A DNA stretch of 64,000 nucleotides from Streptomyces xanthophaeus. Lineage in GTDB: Bacteria; Actinomycetota; Actinomycetes; Streptomycetales; Streptomycetaceae. Location of the stretch: contig NZ_CP076543.1 in the NCBI RefSeq assembly GCF_030440515.1, positions 5,156,501 to 5,220,500 on the forward strand. Reading direction: 5' to 3'. The notes under the pieces were generated by a model. The model did not search any database. It was not told the DNA's origin and worked only from the letters and a program-made list of their open reading frames with translations. The translations under genes were made by a program, and so were the position numbers. This document shows, one piece after another, positions 43,861-52,591 of the stretch (its first letter is position 1; the number at the start of each line of letters is the position of its first letter).

Positions 43861-44592
43861 TCAGAGCTGGTACTGGCCGACCGTGATGAAGTACCGGAGC
43901 TCCTCCGGAGTGCTGCCGTCCAGGAGCCTGCCCGCCTCCGCGCGCAGGGCGTCGCTGATGCCCGGGCGGGCGAGGATGCGGGCGACGTCGACGCGGTCGT
44001 CCTCGGCCTGGGCCAGTCGCAGGCCGGTCTTCAGGAAGGCGGTCCGGTCGGCCGGGGTGCCGTCCATGGCCTTGTTGGCCTCGCGCTTGACGGCCTTGCC
44101 GGTGGCCGGGTTGGCGAAGAGGATCTTGGCGATGGCGACCCGGTTGTCCTCGTCCTGGGCGATCGCCAGGCCCGTCTTCAGGAAGGCCACGCGGTCGGCC
44201 GGGGTGCCGTCGAGGGCCTTGCCGGCCGCGCGCTTGACGCCCGTGCCCGGCTTGGTGGCGAGGATCTTGGCGATGGCGAACCGGTTGTCCTCGTCCTGGG
44301 CCTTCGCGAAGCCCGTGGTCAGGAAGGCCACGCGGTCCTCGGGGGTGCCGCTGAGGGCCCTGTTGGCCTCGCGGATCACGGCCTTGCCGCTCGCCGGGTC
44401 CGCCAGGATCTTGGCGATGGCGAAGGCGTTCTCCGTGTCGGAGCCCAGCGCCGCGCTCGCCGGAGCCGTGACCGACGCCTTGGCCGGCGCGGCGGAGGCG
44501 AGCGACGGGGTGGCGAGCAGCAGGGCCGGAGCGAGGGCGCCGGCGGTCAGGGCGAGCGCGGTACGGCTGAGCGCGGTACGGGTGAGCTTCAT
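43861..44592 (-). CDS. Secreted ALF-repeat protein without wall anchor
   Basis: 243 residues. A signal peptide (RTALALTAGALAPALLLATP) is followed by four ALF-type repeats of about 48 residues, each with a recurring FAIAKILA segment, an Ala-rich helix, then GTPADRVAFLKTGL. There is no LAxTG signal or membrane helix, so it is probably released. It is shorter than the anchored ALF protein at 9817-11097. The function is unknown. ATG 44592 follows GGGGGAAC. Confidence 0.83.
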   Translation of the reverse strand: MKLTRTALSRTALALTAGALAPALLLATPSLASAAPAKASVTAPASAALGSDTENAFAIAKILADPASGKAVIREANRALSGTPEDRVAFLTTGFAKAQDEDNRFAIAKILATKPGTGVKRAAGKALDGTPADRVAFLKTGLAIAQDEDNRVAIAKILFANPATGKAVKREANKAMDGTPADRTAFLKTGLRLAQAEDDRVDVARILARPGISDALRAEAGRLLDGSTPEELRYFITVGQYQL

Positions 44593-44722
44593 GCTGGTGT
44601 TCCCCCATGGATCACGAAAGGTGGTCAAAAGCCTTTGCCCGGTGATCGTTCCAGGGGGTTCCCGGTCTGCCAAACGCCCAAATGGCATCAAAGTGAACGC
44701 AGAACAGGGAAGTGGAATGCCG

Positions 44723-46594
44723 CTAGAGGCGGTTGTCCGCACCCGGCTTGGTGCCGATCATCTCGGCGATCCGTTCCGGGGCCACTGCTCGCGAGTAGAG
44801 CCAGCCCTGGCCCGTGTCGCAGCCGACGCGCCGCAGCCGTGCCGCCTGTCCGGCGGTCTCCACGCACTCCGCGGTGACCGTCAGGCCGAGCCGGTGGGCG
44901 AGCTGGACCAGGGCTTCGACGATCGTCTCGTCGGCCGGGTTCGGGTGCGTGCCCTCCTCGTAGCGGAATCCGCGCACGAAGGAACCGTCCAGTTTCAGAA
45001 CTGATACAGGAAGCCTGCTGAGGTACGCGAGGTTCGAGTAGCCGGTGCCGAAATCGTCGATCGCGATCCGCACGCCCATGTCGCTGAGCGCCTGAAGGGC
45101 CTGGAGGGGGCGCCCGGCCGAGCCCATCACCGCCGACTCGGTCAGCTCCAGCTGCAGCAGCTGCGGGGCGAGGCCCGTCTCGGCCAGGATCTCCGCGACG
45201 TCGCCGACCAGATCCGAGTCCCAGACCTGCCGGACGGCGACGTTCACCGACACGAACACGGGGGAGTCACTGGGCTGTTCGATCTGCCAGCGGCGGGCCT
45301 GCCGGCAGGCGGTCCGCAGCACCCACTGTCCCAACTGGACGATGGACCCGTCCTCTTCGGCGATCCCGATGAACCGATTCGGCGTAAGTGTGCCGAATTG
45401 CGGGTGGTTCCAGCGCACCAGGGCCTCGACCCCGCGCACCGCGCCGCTCTCCAGGTCCACCAGCGGCTGGTACTCCAGCTCGAACTCCCCCCGTTCCACG
45501 GCCGGCCGCAGCGTGGAGGAGAGCGCCTGGCGGGTCATCCGGTGCGCGTTGCGCTCCGGGTCGAACAGGGTCCAGCGGGCCTTGCCGTCCGCCTTGGCCC
45601 AGTACAGGGTCGTGTCGGCGGCCTGCATCAGGCCGGTCGCCGAGGTGCCGGCCGCCGCCCGCTCCACGACCCCGATCGAGGCGGAGACGGACAGCCGCTG
45701 CCCGGCCAGGTCGAAAGGTTCCTGTACGGCGGCCAGCACGCTCCGCGCCAGGTCGGCGAGCTGCTCGGTGCCGGTGGAGTCCTCGACCAGCAGGGCGAAC
45801 TCGTCGCCGCCGAGGCGCGCGACCAGGTGCCCGCCGGTGCGCCCGTAGCCGGACTGGTCGGCGCACTGGGTGAGCCGGGCGGCGACGGCGGTCAGCAGCC
45901 GGTCGCCGACCCGGTGGCCGAGAGTGTCGTTGACGGCCTTGAACCCGTCGAGGTCCAGGTAGCACAGCCCGATCCGGCCGGTGCCGCCGCCGTGTTCGTA
46001 CGAGGCGGCCTCCAGGGCGGAGGAGAGCCGCTCGAAGAACAGGGCGCGGTTCGGCAGGCGCGTGACCGGGTCGTGCATCTGGAGGTGGCGCAGGCGGGCC
46101 TGCAGGTCGCGGCGGTCGCTGATGTCGGCCACCGACAGCAGGACGTCCCCGGTGCCGGGGACGGGTCCGAGCGTGACCTCGGTCCAGAGCGAGTGCCCGT
46201 CGGGGTGCTTGAGGCGGCGGGTGCAGCGCAGCCGGGCCTGCCGGCCGCGGAGCACCTCCTGGTACGCGGCCCAGGTGCGGGCCTCCGCGGCCAGGTCGAC
46301 CAGGTCGGCGGCGGACCGGTGGACGAGCGCGTGCGGCTCGCTGCCGAGCAGCCCGGCGAAGGCCTGGTTGGCGGCGACCACGTAGCCCTCGCGGTCGACG
46401 ACGGCCATGGCGAGGTGGGCCGCGTTGAAGGCGGCCCGGTAGTCGCGCAGGTCGGAGTCGGCGCGGTACGACGACGCCGGCGCGGCCTGGGTGGCCGATG
46501 CCGACGGCACTGCCGGCACTGCCGGGTGACGCTCCGTAATGGCCGATCGGATGCTGTCGGCCGCCGAACCGGTTCCTTCTGAGGTTCCGCTCAC
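44723..46594 (-). CDS. PAS-GGDEF-EAL cyclic-di-GMP enzyme
   Basis: 623 residues. PAS domain at about 50-165 (YRAAFNAAHLAMAVVDREGYVVAANQAFAGLLG), GGDEF domain at about 170-335 with intact active site ARLGGDEFALL, and EAL domain at about 350-610 with intact GVEALVRWNHP, TESAVMG and IDDFGTGYSNL. Both catalytic motifs look functional, so the protein could make or break c-di-GMP. No membrane segment, so probably cytosolic. In Streptomyces such composite proteins (CdgA and RmdA types) control development through BldD; which one this is I cannot say. GTG 46594 follows GGGAGCC. Confidence 0.93.
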   Translation of the reverse strand: MSGTSEGTGSAADSIRSAITERHPAVPAVPSASATQAAPASSYRADSDLRDYRAAFNAAHLAMAVVDREGYVVAANQAFAGLLGSEPHALVHRSAADLVDLAAEARTWAAYQEVLRGRQARLRCTRRLKHPDGHSLWTEVTLGPVPGTGDVLLSVADISDRRDLQARLRHLQMHDPVTRLPNRALFFERLSSALEAASYEHGGGTGRIGLCYLDLDGFKAVNDTLGHRVGDRLLTAVAARLTQCADQSGYGRTGGHLVARLGGDEFALLVEDSTGTEQLADLARSVLAAVQEPFDLAGQRLSVSASIGVVERAAAGTSATGLMQAADTTLYWAKADGKARWTLFDPERNAHRMTRQALSSTLRPAVERGEFELEYQPLVDLESGAVRGVEALVRWNHPQFGTLTPNRFIGIAEEDGSIVQLGQWVLRTACRQARRWQIEQPSDSPVFVSVNVAVRQVWDSDLVGDVAEILAETGLAPQLLQLELTESAVMGSAGRPLQALQALSDMGVRIAIDDFGTGYSNLAYLSRLPVSVLKLDGSFVRGFRYEEGTHPNPADETIVEALVQLAHRLGLTVTAECVETAGQAARLRRVGCDTGQGWLYSRAVAPERIAEMIGTKPGADNRL

Positions 46595-46940
46595 CGTTGG
46601 CTCCCGCAGTGTTCGTGAGTGTCCGCGCAGGAAAGTGTGCCGATCATAGAGGCTGCCGGGAGGCCCTATCCAGCGGCGCCACCGGTTGAGACGGTTCAGT
46701 TCGGCGTGATGACGGATCGGCGGCGAAAGTCCGGGCGATCGTTTCTGCGCGGCTCTGAACGTGCGGGGGCTCCTGCTGTTCTCAGGTGATCGGTCGTGAC
46801 GTTCTGTAGGCAGGGGCGTGAAGTTCGAGGGTCACCGACTTGCCGTACTACTCACTCGTGTGGGGCAGCGGAACAGGGCATTAGTAAGACAATCGCCTCA
46901 AGGTGGATGAACAGGTACGAATCCACCACCGGAGGTCGAT
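46595..46940. other. 346-bp gap with a 5'-leader hairpin
   Basis: No gene seen. Near the right end GGTGGAT (46902-46908) pairs with ATCCACC (46921-46927), placing a 7-bp stem and 12-base loop just before the protease ribosome site GGAGG. The rest holds the presumed divergent promoters, with no strong boxes recognised. Confidence 0.55.
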
Positions 46941-48173
46941 GTGGCGCGACAGCAGACACCCGGGGGAGTGGAACGCTCCGTCCGAAGTACCGCCGCGGCA
47001 CTCACCTCCCTCGCGGCGCTCGCCGCCATGTCGCTCGTCGCCGGTCCCGCGGTGGCCGATCCGGGATCCGCGCCCTGCGCGCTGACCCGCACCTCGGCGC
47101 ACCACTCCCTCGGCCTGGACACCTGGAACGGCGCCTACCCCAAACCCGAGCGCACGCTCAACGCCGTCATGGTCTTCCTCTCCTTCCCCGACCACCGCAG
47201 CGCCCTGAAGACCGAGGAGATCGTCGGCGACTACTTCCCCGCCACCAGCGACTTCTTCGAGCAGGCCTCGTACGGGCGGTTCAAGCTGGCCCCACACCCG
47301 CAGAAGCAGTGGATCCAGATGCCCAAGCCGTCCACCGCGTACGGGATAAAGCGGGACTGGGCCGCCGGGGACCGGGCCTCGTACCTGCGGGACGCGGTCG
47401 CGACGGCCGACGCCCAGGTGGACTTCCGCAAGTACGACGTCGTCTACTTCGTCGCCGATCCGGAAGCGCCCGGCGTGGACTCCGACGCCACGAAGGTCGT
47501 CAACTTCGAGAACCCGATCGTCGCGGACGGCACGGAACTGCGGCGGATCGTCACCGTCTTCGAGCGCCACCCGCCGGACCGCAACGTGCTGGCCCACGAG
47601 ACCGGGCACGTCTTCGACCTGCCCGACCTCTACCACCGGCCGACGGACGGCAAGGGCGACTGGGACACGTACGTCGGGGACTGGGACGTCATGGGCAGCC
47701 AGTTCGGCATGGCCCCGGACCTCTTCGCCTGGAACAAGTGGAAGCTGGGCTGGCTGGACGCCTCCCAGGTCGACTGCGTGCAGTCGGGCTCTTCGCTGCA
47801 CACCCTGCAGCCGCTGGCCCAGGCCCCGCCGAGCGGCGGAACGGGCGGCACCCGGCTCGCGGTGATCCGTACGGGCCCCGGCAGCGCGATCGCCGTCGAG
47901 GCGCGGGGCTCCGCCGGCAACGACGGCGACACCTGCACGGAAGGCGTCCTGGTCTACCGGGTGCGCAACGAGGCCTCGTCGGGCGGTGGCCCGATCGAGG
48001 TGCTGGACGCGCACCCGTCGACGGAGGCGTGCTGGGACCGGTCGGTGTACCCGCCGCTGGCGGACGCGCCGCTGGAGGTGGGCGAGACGTACACCGTGCC
48101 GGGGGAGCGGATCACCATCGAGGTGGCCGACCGCACCCGGTCGGGCGCGTACACGGTGAAGATCACGACGTGA
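46941..48173 (+). CDS. Secreted M6-family (immune inhibitor A-like) metalloprotease
   Basis: 410 residues. Signal peptide (AALTSLAALAAMSLVAGP), then a metalloprotease domain with zinc site HETGHVFDLPDLY followed by WDVMGS (the Met-turn-like segment), and a C-terminal beta domain. Length is short compared with full InhA proteins, which carry extra domains. It probably degrades extracellular proteins during growth on complex substrates. GTG 46941 is used with GGAGGTCGAT directly upstream; the overlapping ATG is out of frame. Confidence 0.9.
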   Translation: MARQQTPGGVERSVRSTAAALTSLAALAAMSLVAGPAVADPGSAPCALTRTSAHHSLGLDTWNGAYPKPERTLNAVMVFLSFPDHRSALKTEEIVGDYFPATSDFFEQASYGRFKLAPHPQKQWIQMPKPSTAYGIKRDWAAGDRASYLRDAVATADAQVDFRKYDVVYFVADPEAPGVDSDATKVVNFENPIVADGTELRRIVTVFERHPPDRNVLAHETGHVFDLPDLYHRPTDGKGDWDTYVGDWDVMGSQFGMAPDLFAWNKWKLGWLDASQVDCVQSGSSLHTLQPLAQAPPSGGTGGTRLAVIRTGPGSAIAVEARGSAGNDGDTCTEGVLVYRVRNEASSGGGPIEVLDAHPSTEACWDRSVYPPLADAPLEVGETYTVPGERITIEVADRTRSGAYTVKITT

Positions 48174-48192
48174 CCATGGAGCGCCCGGCGGG

Positions 48193-48468
48193 CTATGCGG
48201 GGGCGGCGCGCCGCCAGGTGACGGCGATGTCCGCCACCACCAGGATGGCGATCACGATCACGAGCGCCCAGAGGTTCTCGCCGTGGACATCGCCGAACGG
48301 GATGTAGACGGCGAGGCCGGCCGGTGCCATGCCCCGGTAATGGGCGACGGCCTTCGTCGCGTTGCGGGGAAGCGGTACGGGCAGGTTGGCCATCCGCCAG
48401 CCGGACTGCGGCTCGGGCTGCCGCTCGTCGTGGGGCCGGCCGTTCGGCCAGGTGGGGGTAGTGTCCAT
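48193..48468 (-). CDS. Small C-tail-anchored membrane protein
   Basis: 91 residues. The first 55 residues are hydrophilic (TTPTWPNGRPHDERQPEPQS). One membrane helix (NLWALVIVIAILVVADIAVTW) ends the protein with a short basic tail. No family recognised. The stop lies 19 bp from the convergent protease stop. Confidence 0.6.
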   Translation of the reverse strand: MDTTPTWPNGRPHDERQPEPQSGWRMANLPVPLPRNATKAVAHYRGMAPAGLAVYIPFGDVHGENLWALVIVIAILVVADIAVTWRRAAPA

Positions 48469-48577
48469 GACGTCGTGTCCTCATCTCTGGGCGTGACTGA
48501 GCGGTGAGGTGGGCTGCGTTTCCTTGGCCGGGGCGCAGCACACCCGCCGTGCGGGACGAGCGGAGAGCGGAGTGCGG

Positions 48578-49168
48578 TCAGCCGGCCGGAAGCGGGCCGG
48601 GCGACACGATCGTCACCCAGGCCTGGACGGCGGCTTCTTTCGTGCTGAGCAGAGTGCGACGGAACGGGCCGAGGGGCAGGCCGCGCTGATCCGGCCGTAG
48701 CCGGAGCCACGCCGCATCGGTCACCGCCAGGACGAGTTCGCCACGGTCGCCGGCAAGGGCGAGCCGGAGCTCGGGAGCGTCCAGGAGCCGGAAGGCATGG
48801 CTGATGTCCCTGCCGACGTGGCCCCTCTCGTCCTGGAGCGTCGTTCCCGTGTGCAGGACGGCGCGCAGTTGAATCTGCTCCTGGCGTACGGCCGCCGCGT
48901 TGTGGTCGTGGAGCGCCGCGGCCAGCGCCGGCACGACGGTGTCGACGACGAGGCCGGGTTCGACGACGGCATCGAGGAGGCTCATGATGCCGTCCCCGCG
49001 GTCGAGCATCTCGCAGGCCGCAGGTGGAATCTCTGCCTTCCGGAGTCCGGCGGCCAGGGCGTCGTACAGGACCCGTCGCATCGTCAGGCAGGCGCTGTCG
49101 GTGCGATCGGATCGGGTGAAGCCCACGATGTCGAGGCCCAGGAAGGTCTTGCGCACGGGCATGTGCAT
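48578..49168 (-). CDS. Class III nucleotidyl-cyclase-like protein
   Basis: 196 residues. It has the layout of a single class III cyclase homology domain: first strand FLGLDIVGFTRSD with metal-type Asp13, DRGDGIM hairpin with second metal-type Asp59, then IQLRAVLHTGTTLQDERGHVGRDISHAFRLLD, which corresponds to the dimer-arm and V-N-x-A-x-R-L region but is diverged (no clear Asn). It could be a degenerate cyclase or a nucleotide sensor. The start ATG-CAC-ATG follows TAGCGT by 6 bases, indicating a leaderless message. Its neighbour on the same strand is a CRP-type regulator. Confidence 0.65.
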   Translation of the reverse strand: MHMPVRKTFLGLDIVGFTRSDRTDSACLTMRRVLYDALAAGLRKAEIPPAACEMLDRGDGIMSLLDAVVEPGLVVDTVVPALAAALHDHNAAAVRQEQIQLRAVLHTGTTLQDERGHVGRDISHAFRLLDAPELRLALAGDRGELVLAVTDAAWLRLRPDQRGLPLGPFRRTLLSTKEAAVQAWVTIVSPGPLPAG

Positions 49169-49228
49169 ACGGTTACGCTAACACACTGTCAGTCCTACAC
49201 GGAAGAAGTGTGAAAATTACCAGTTCGG

Positions 49229-49906
49229 TCAGTTGTCGTCGGCCAGGACCTGCAGGGCCGGAAGGTCGATGACGGCGATCCGGCCCCGGCTGGTGGTGAC
49301 CAGGTCCTGGTTGCGCAGCAGGTTCAGGGCCTTGGCGACGGCCTCGCGGGACGCCCCGATCATCGCCGCCAGCTCGCTCTGGGTGACGGGCAAGGTCAGC
49401 GACGGGGAATCCGGGCCGCCCGAGGGGGTGCCGAGCTGCTCGGCGAGGGTGACGAGCTGCGTCGCGATCCGCTGCAGGACGTTCTGGGACGCCATGTCCA
49501 AACGGGCCTGGTCCGACTCGCGCAGACGGGTCATCAGGATGCGCACCAAGGTGCGCAGGACCTCCGGGTGCGTCTCCAGGAAGCGGTTGAGCTGATCGGC
49601 GGTGACGATGGTCGTCATGACGTCGGTCTTCGCGATCACCGATGCGGACCGCGGCCGGCCGTCCAGTGCTGCCATCTCGCCCACGATGTCGGGGCCTTCG
49701 CGCAGCCCCAGGATGACCTCATGGCCGGTCTCCGCGGTGACCACGACCTTGGCGATGCCTTCCCGTAGCAGGACCGCGTGCGACGACGGCTCGTGCTCGC
49801 GCAGGATCACGTCTCCGGCCGCGTACCGGACCGGGACGCCAAGGCTCAGAAGGGCGGCCGTGTGCTCTTCGGCCAGGGCCTCCCACAGATCGCTCTTGCC
49901 AGTCAT
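49229..49906 (-). CDS. Crp/Fnr family transcriptional regulator
   Basis: 225 residues. A cyclic-nucleotide-binding jelly roll (VRYAAGDVILREHEPSSHAVLLREGIAKVV) contains the phosphate-binding cassette GEMAALDGRPRSASVIA, with the Glu, Arg and Ser that contact cAMP in E. coli CRP. A dimer helix and HTH follow (PVTQSELAAMIGASREAVAKALNLLRNQDLVTTSRGRI). ATG 49906 has GAGGAAG upstream. It lies 60 bp upstream of the cyclase-like gene in transcription order, so the two may form a unit. Confidence 0.92.
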   Translation of the reverse strand: MTGKSDLWEALAEEHTAALLSLGVPVRYAAGDVILREHEPSSHAVLLREGIAKVVVTAETGHEVILGLREGPDIVGEMAALDGRPRSASVIAKTDVMTTIVTADQLNRFLETHPEVLRTLVRILMTRLRESDQARLDMASQNVLQRIATQLVTLAEQLGTPSGGPDSPSLTLPVTQSELAAMIGASREAVAKALNLLRNQDLVTTSRGRIAVIDLPALQVLADDN

Positions 49907-50025
49907 GAGTGCTTCCTCGGTTGGTGCGCGCGACCTGTACAACGTAGACCACAACTCGATCCGGCCATGCGGGCTCCTGGAGGTCCGGCTCGTCCCCTCG
50001 CCGGCGCCGGGCCGCGGGAACGCCG

Positions 50026-50057
50026 AAGGCCGCCCTTCCCGAAGGAAGAGCGGCCTT
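50026..50057. terminator. Terminator after tRNA-Lys copy 3
   Basis: AAGGCCGC pairs with GCGGCCTT around an inner CTTCC/GGAAG hairpin. Confidence 0.8.
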
Positions 50058-50074
50058 TGACGTTTGCCTCGCTG

Positions 50075-50148
50075 TGCGCCGCCAGGGACTCGAACCCCGG
50101 ACCCGCTGATTAAGAGTCAGCTGCTCTAACCAACTGAGCTAGCGGCGC
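50075..50148 (-). tRNA. tRNA-Lys (anticodon CUU), copy 3
   Basis: Identical 74-base sequence to copies 1 and 2, same orientation as copy 1. It lies 18 bp downstream of the primase-like gene's stop on the same strand; its own-strand upstream sequence again has GTCAGCAAG. Confidence 0.97.
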
Positions 50149-50166
50149 TTGCTGACGAGGAAGACA

Positions 50167-50763
50167 TTAGCAGGAGGATCCGCGGAACGAAAAATCGATA
50201 TCCCCAGGTCCGGTCGGTGCGGGGCTGCGGGCCGCCCGTACGAAGGCCCAGAGCAGGGCTTCGGGCCCGGGAAGCCAGGGCTCGCGCGCGTCGGGGGCCA
50301 CCAGCCACCGGGACTGCCCGGGCGTGGCGGCCAGCGGCGGCACGGTGACGGCGTCGCCGCGGCCGTGGCACAGCGGCGCCGGGGCGGTGCGGGAGCCGCC
50401 CCACTCCTCCCACGCCAGCAGGGCGGGCAGCCGGTGCGCGGTGCCGGGGGCGGCGAAGAGCAGCATCCGGCCGCGGTGCACGGCGACCGGCCCGGAGCCC
50501 GGGCCCTCGGCCCACAGCAGGTCGAGGATCCGGCGCCCGAGGACGAGCGGGACGTTGACGACGTCGAAGGGGTCACCGCAGGGCAGCGTGGCGGGCAGCC
50601 CGGGCCGCGCCTCCCACACCGCGAGGGTGCGCCGGGGGTGGGCGGCCGCGGAGGTGAGCCAGGCGGCGCCCTGGGGTGTGACGTGGGTGGCGGGTGCGGT
50701 GCGGGTGCGCTCGCCGCGCGCGTGGAGGGCGGTGCAGCCGGGAGCCTTCGTCAGCGTCGTCAT
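50167..50763 (-). CDS. Primase-polymerase N-terminal-like protein
   Basis: 198 residues, matching the short Streptomyces proteins annotated as bifunctional DNA primase/polymerase: AAWLTSAAAHPRRTLAVWEA, then PCGDPFDVVNVPLVLGRRIL, GPVAVHRGRMLLFAAPGTA and REPWLPGPEALLWAFVRAA. The Asp residues of DPFDVVNV could be a metal site, but no helicase or replication gene is nearby and the protein is short. The actual activity is doubtful. ATG 50763 is chosen by length and hydrophilic start. Confidence 0.7.
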   Translation of the reverse strand: MTTLTKAPGCTALHARGERTRTAPATHVTPQGAAWLTSAAAHPRRTLAVWEARPGLPATLPCGDPFDVVNVPLVLGRRILDLLWAEGPGSGPVAVHRGRMLLFAAPGTAHRLPALLAWEEWGGSRTAPAPLCHGRGDAVTVPPLAATPGQSRWLVAPDAREPWLPGPEALLWAFVRAARSPAPTGPGDIDFSFRGSSC

Positions 50764-50894
50764 ATGCCACTGTCTACCCGCCGTAGCGGAGCAGTATCCG
50801 CGAGTCACCGAAAACGGGGACGGCGGGGCTGTCACGGGAGTATGGTGCGCTCCTCGCATGCCGGGCGGGGCCGGACGGCCGGCCCCTCCGCGGT

Positions 50895-51236
50895 CTACGG
50901 CGTACCCGCGCCGCGCTGGAGGCTTTCGCCGAATTCGATCATCTTGCGGGCGTAGTCCTCGGTCCACTCCGCCTGCTCGGCGATCAGGGCCGGTGAGAGC
51001 CGGTCGAACCGGCGGGGATCCGCCAGCTGGGCCGCCGCCAGCGCCTGGAACTCCACCGCCCGCTCCTGCGCGGCCCGGAAGGCCAGCGTCAGCTCGGTCG
51101 CACGGGCCAGCAGCTCCCGCGGGTCCTCGATCGACTCCAGGTCGAAGAAGTGCTCCGGGTCCGCCACGGCCTCCGAGGGCTCGAAGAGCAGAGGCGCCGG
51201 CCGCAGCCGCCGCTCGGTCCGCTCGGGCTCTGCCAT
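50895..51236 (-). CDS. Conserved small helical protein of unknown function
   Basis: 113 residues from ATG 51236, with AGGAGGACACGC upstream. Mostly charged helix (EDPRELLARATELTLAFRAAQERAVEFQALAAAQLADP, then ALIAEQAEWTEDYARKMIEFGESLQ). No motif recognised. It is divergent from the amidohydrolase gene. Confidence 0.7.
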   Translation of the reverse strand: MAEPERTERRLRPAPLLFEPSEAVADPEHFFDLESIEDPRELLARATELTLAFRAAQERAVEFQALAAAQLADPRRFDRLSPALIAEQAEWTEDYARKMIEFGESLQRGAGTP

Positions 51237-51331
51237 GCGTGTCCTCCTGCTGCGCGTGCGAAGTGATTCCGGGCCACCGTCCATTGTCCAACGCCGCGCA
51301 AGACCCCTGCGCGATGGGCTAGAACACCCGT

Positions 51332-52591
51332 ATGGCCGATGAGATGCACGAGCAGATCGACAGGCTCAGTGGCGAGGGAGTCGCACAGGTGATCGGCTGG
51401 CGCCGGCATCTGCACCGCAATCCCGAGCTTCCCAACCGCGAGGCCGGCACCGCCCGGCTCGTCGCCGAGGAGTTGCGCGCGTTCGGGCTCGACGAGGTGC
51501 GGACGCGGATCGCCGGGCACGGGGTGGTCGGCGTTCTGCGGGGCGGGCTGCCCGGACCGCGGGTGGCCGCACTGCGGGCCGACATGGACGCCCTGCCCGT
51601 ACCCGACCGCTGCGGCGCCGACTTCGCGGCGCCGGACGGCGGCGCCTCGCACGCCTGCGGGCACGACTGCCACACCGCGATGCTCCTCGGTGCGGCCCGC
51701 GTGCTGGCCGCCGTACGGGAGCGGCTGCCCGGCGCCGTGCTGTTCGTGTTCCAGCCCGCGGAGGAGGGCCCTCCGGTGGGGGAGGAGGGCGGCGCCCGGC
51801 TGATGGTGGCCGAGGGGGCCTTCGCCGATCCGGTGCCGACCATGGCCTTCGGGATGCACGTCACCCCGCACCCCAAGGGCTGGGTCGGCTGGAAGGCCGG
51901 CGCCATGTACGGCGCGTCCTGCCTGGTCCGCATCGTGCTGACCGGCCGTCAGTCGCACGCCTCCTCACCCTGGCACGGCATCGACCCCATGCCGGCCGCC
52001 GGGGCGCTGCTGACCGGGATCGGCCAGCTCTACCGCCAGATGTCCGCCTACTCCCCGCTGACCGTCTCCATCGGCCACGTCGAGGACGTCGGCCGGTACA
52101 ACGTCATCGGCGAGACGGTCACCCTGTGGGGCACCGTCCGCTGCGCCGAGGAACGGGACATGCCCGAGGTCAAGCGCCGGCTGACGGTGCTCGCCGAGCA
52201 CACGGCCCAGGCGTACGGCTGCACCGCGCGGGTGGAGCTGCTCCAGGACGTGCCCGCGGTGCGCAACGAGCCCGCCTGGGTGGCGGCCGCCCTGCCCACC
52301 CTCACCCGGGTCGCGGGCGCGGACCGGGTGGTGGAGGTGGGCGGCACGCTCGGCTACGACGACGTCTCGGAGCTGGTCTCCCGCTTCGGCGGGCTGTACG
52401 TGATGCTCGGCGTCCAGGACACCGCCCTGGACCCGGCGACCGGCGAGCCCGTCGCGGTGCCGGGCGGGCGGGGGATGGTGGGCAACCACCATCCCGCCTT
52501 CTACGCGGACGAGGACACGCTGCTCACCGGCGTACGGCTGCACGCGCACGCCGCGTACGACCACCTGGTGGGGAGCCTGCTCACACCGTGA
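51332..52591 (+). CDS. M20 family amidohydrolase
   Basis: 419 residues of the M20D group: RRHLHRNPELPNREAGTA, metal ligands in ADMDALPV, ACGHDCHTAMLLGAA and FQPAEEGP, plus a dimerisation domain (RIVLTGRQSHASSPWHGIDP). Relatives hydrolyse N-acyl amino acids or hippurate-like compounds. TAGAAC followed 6 bases later by ATG suggests a leaderless message. The 3' end overlaps the convergent flavin reductase by 11 bp. Confidence 0.9.
   Translation: MADEMHEQIDRLSGEGVAQVIGWRRHLHRNPELPNREAGTARLVAEELRAFGLDEVRTRIAGHGVVGVLRGGLPGPRVAALRADMDALPVPDRCGADFAAPDGGASHACGHDCHTAMLLGAARVLAAVRERLPGAVLFVFQPAEEGPPVGEEGGARLMVAEGAFADPVPTMAFGMHVTPHPKGWVGWKAGAMYGASCLVRIVLTGRQSHASSPWHGIDPMPAAGALLTGIGQLYRQMSAYSPLTVSIGHVEDVGRYNVIGETVTLWGTVRCAEERDMPEVKRRLTVLAEHTAQAYGCTARVELLQDVPAVRNEPAWVAAALPTLTRVAGADRVVEVGGTLGYDDVSELVSRFGGLYVMLGVQDTALDPATGEPVAVPGGRGMVGNHHPAFYADEDTLLTGVRLHAHAAYDHLVGSLLTP

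Noticed and set aside
50167..50763. Replication primase of a plasmid or prophage
   Set aside because: Too short, isolated, and of a type widespread in Streptomyces chromosomes.
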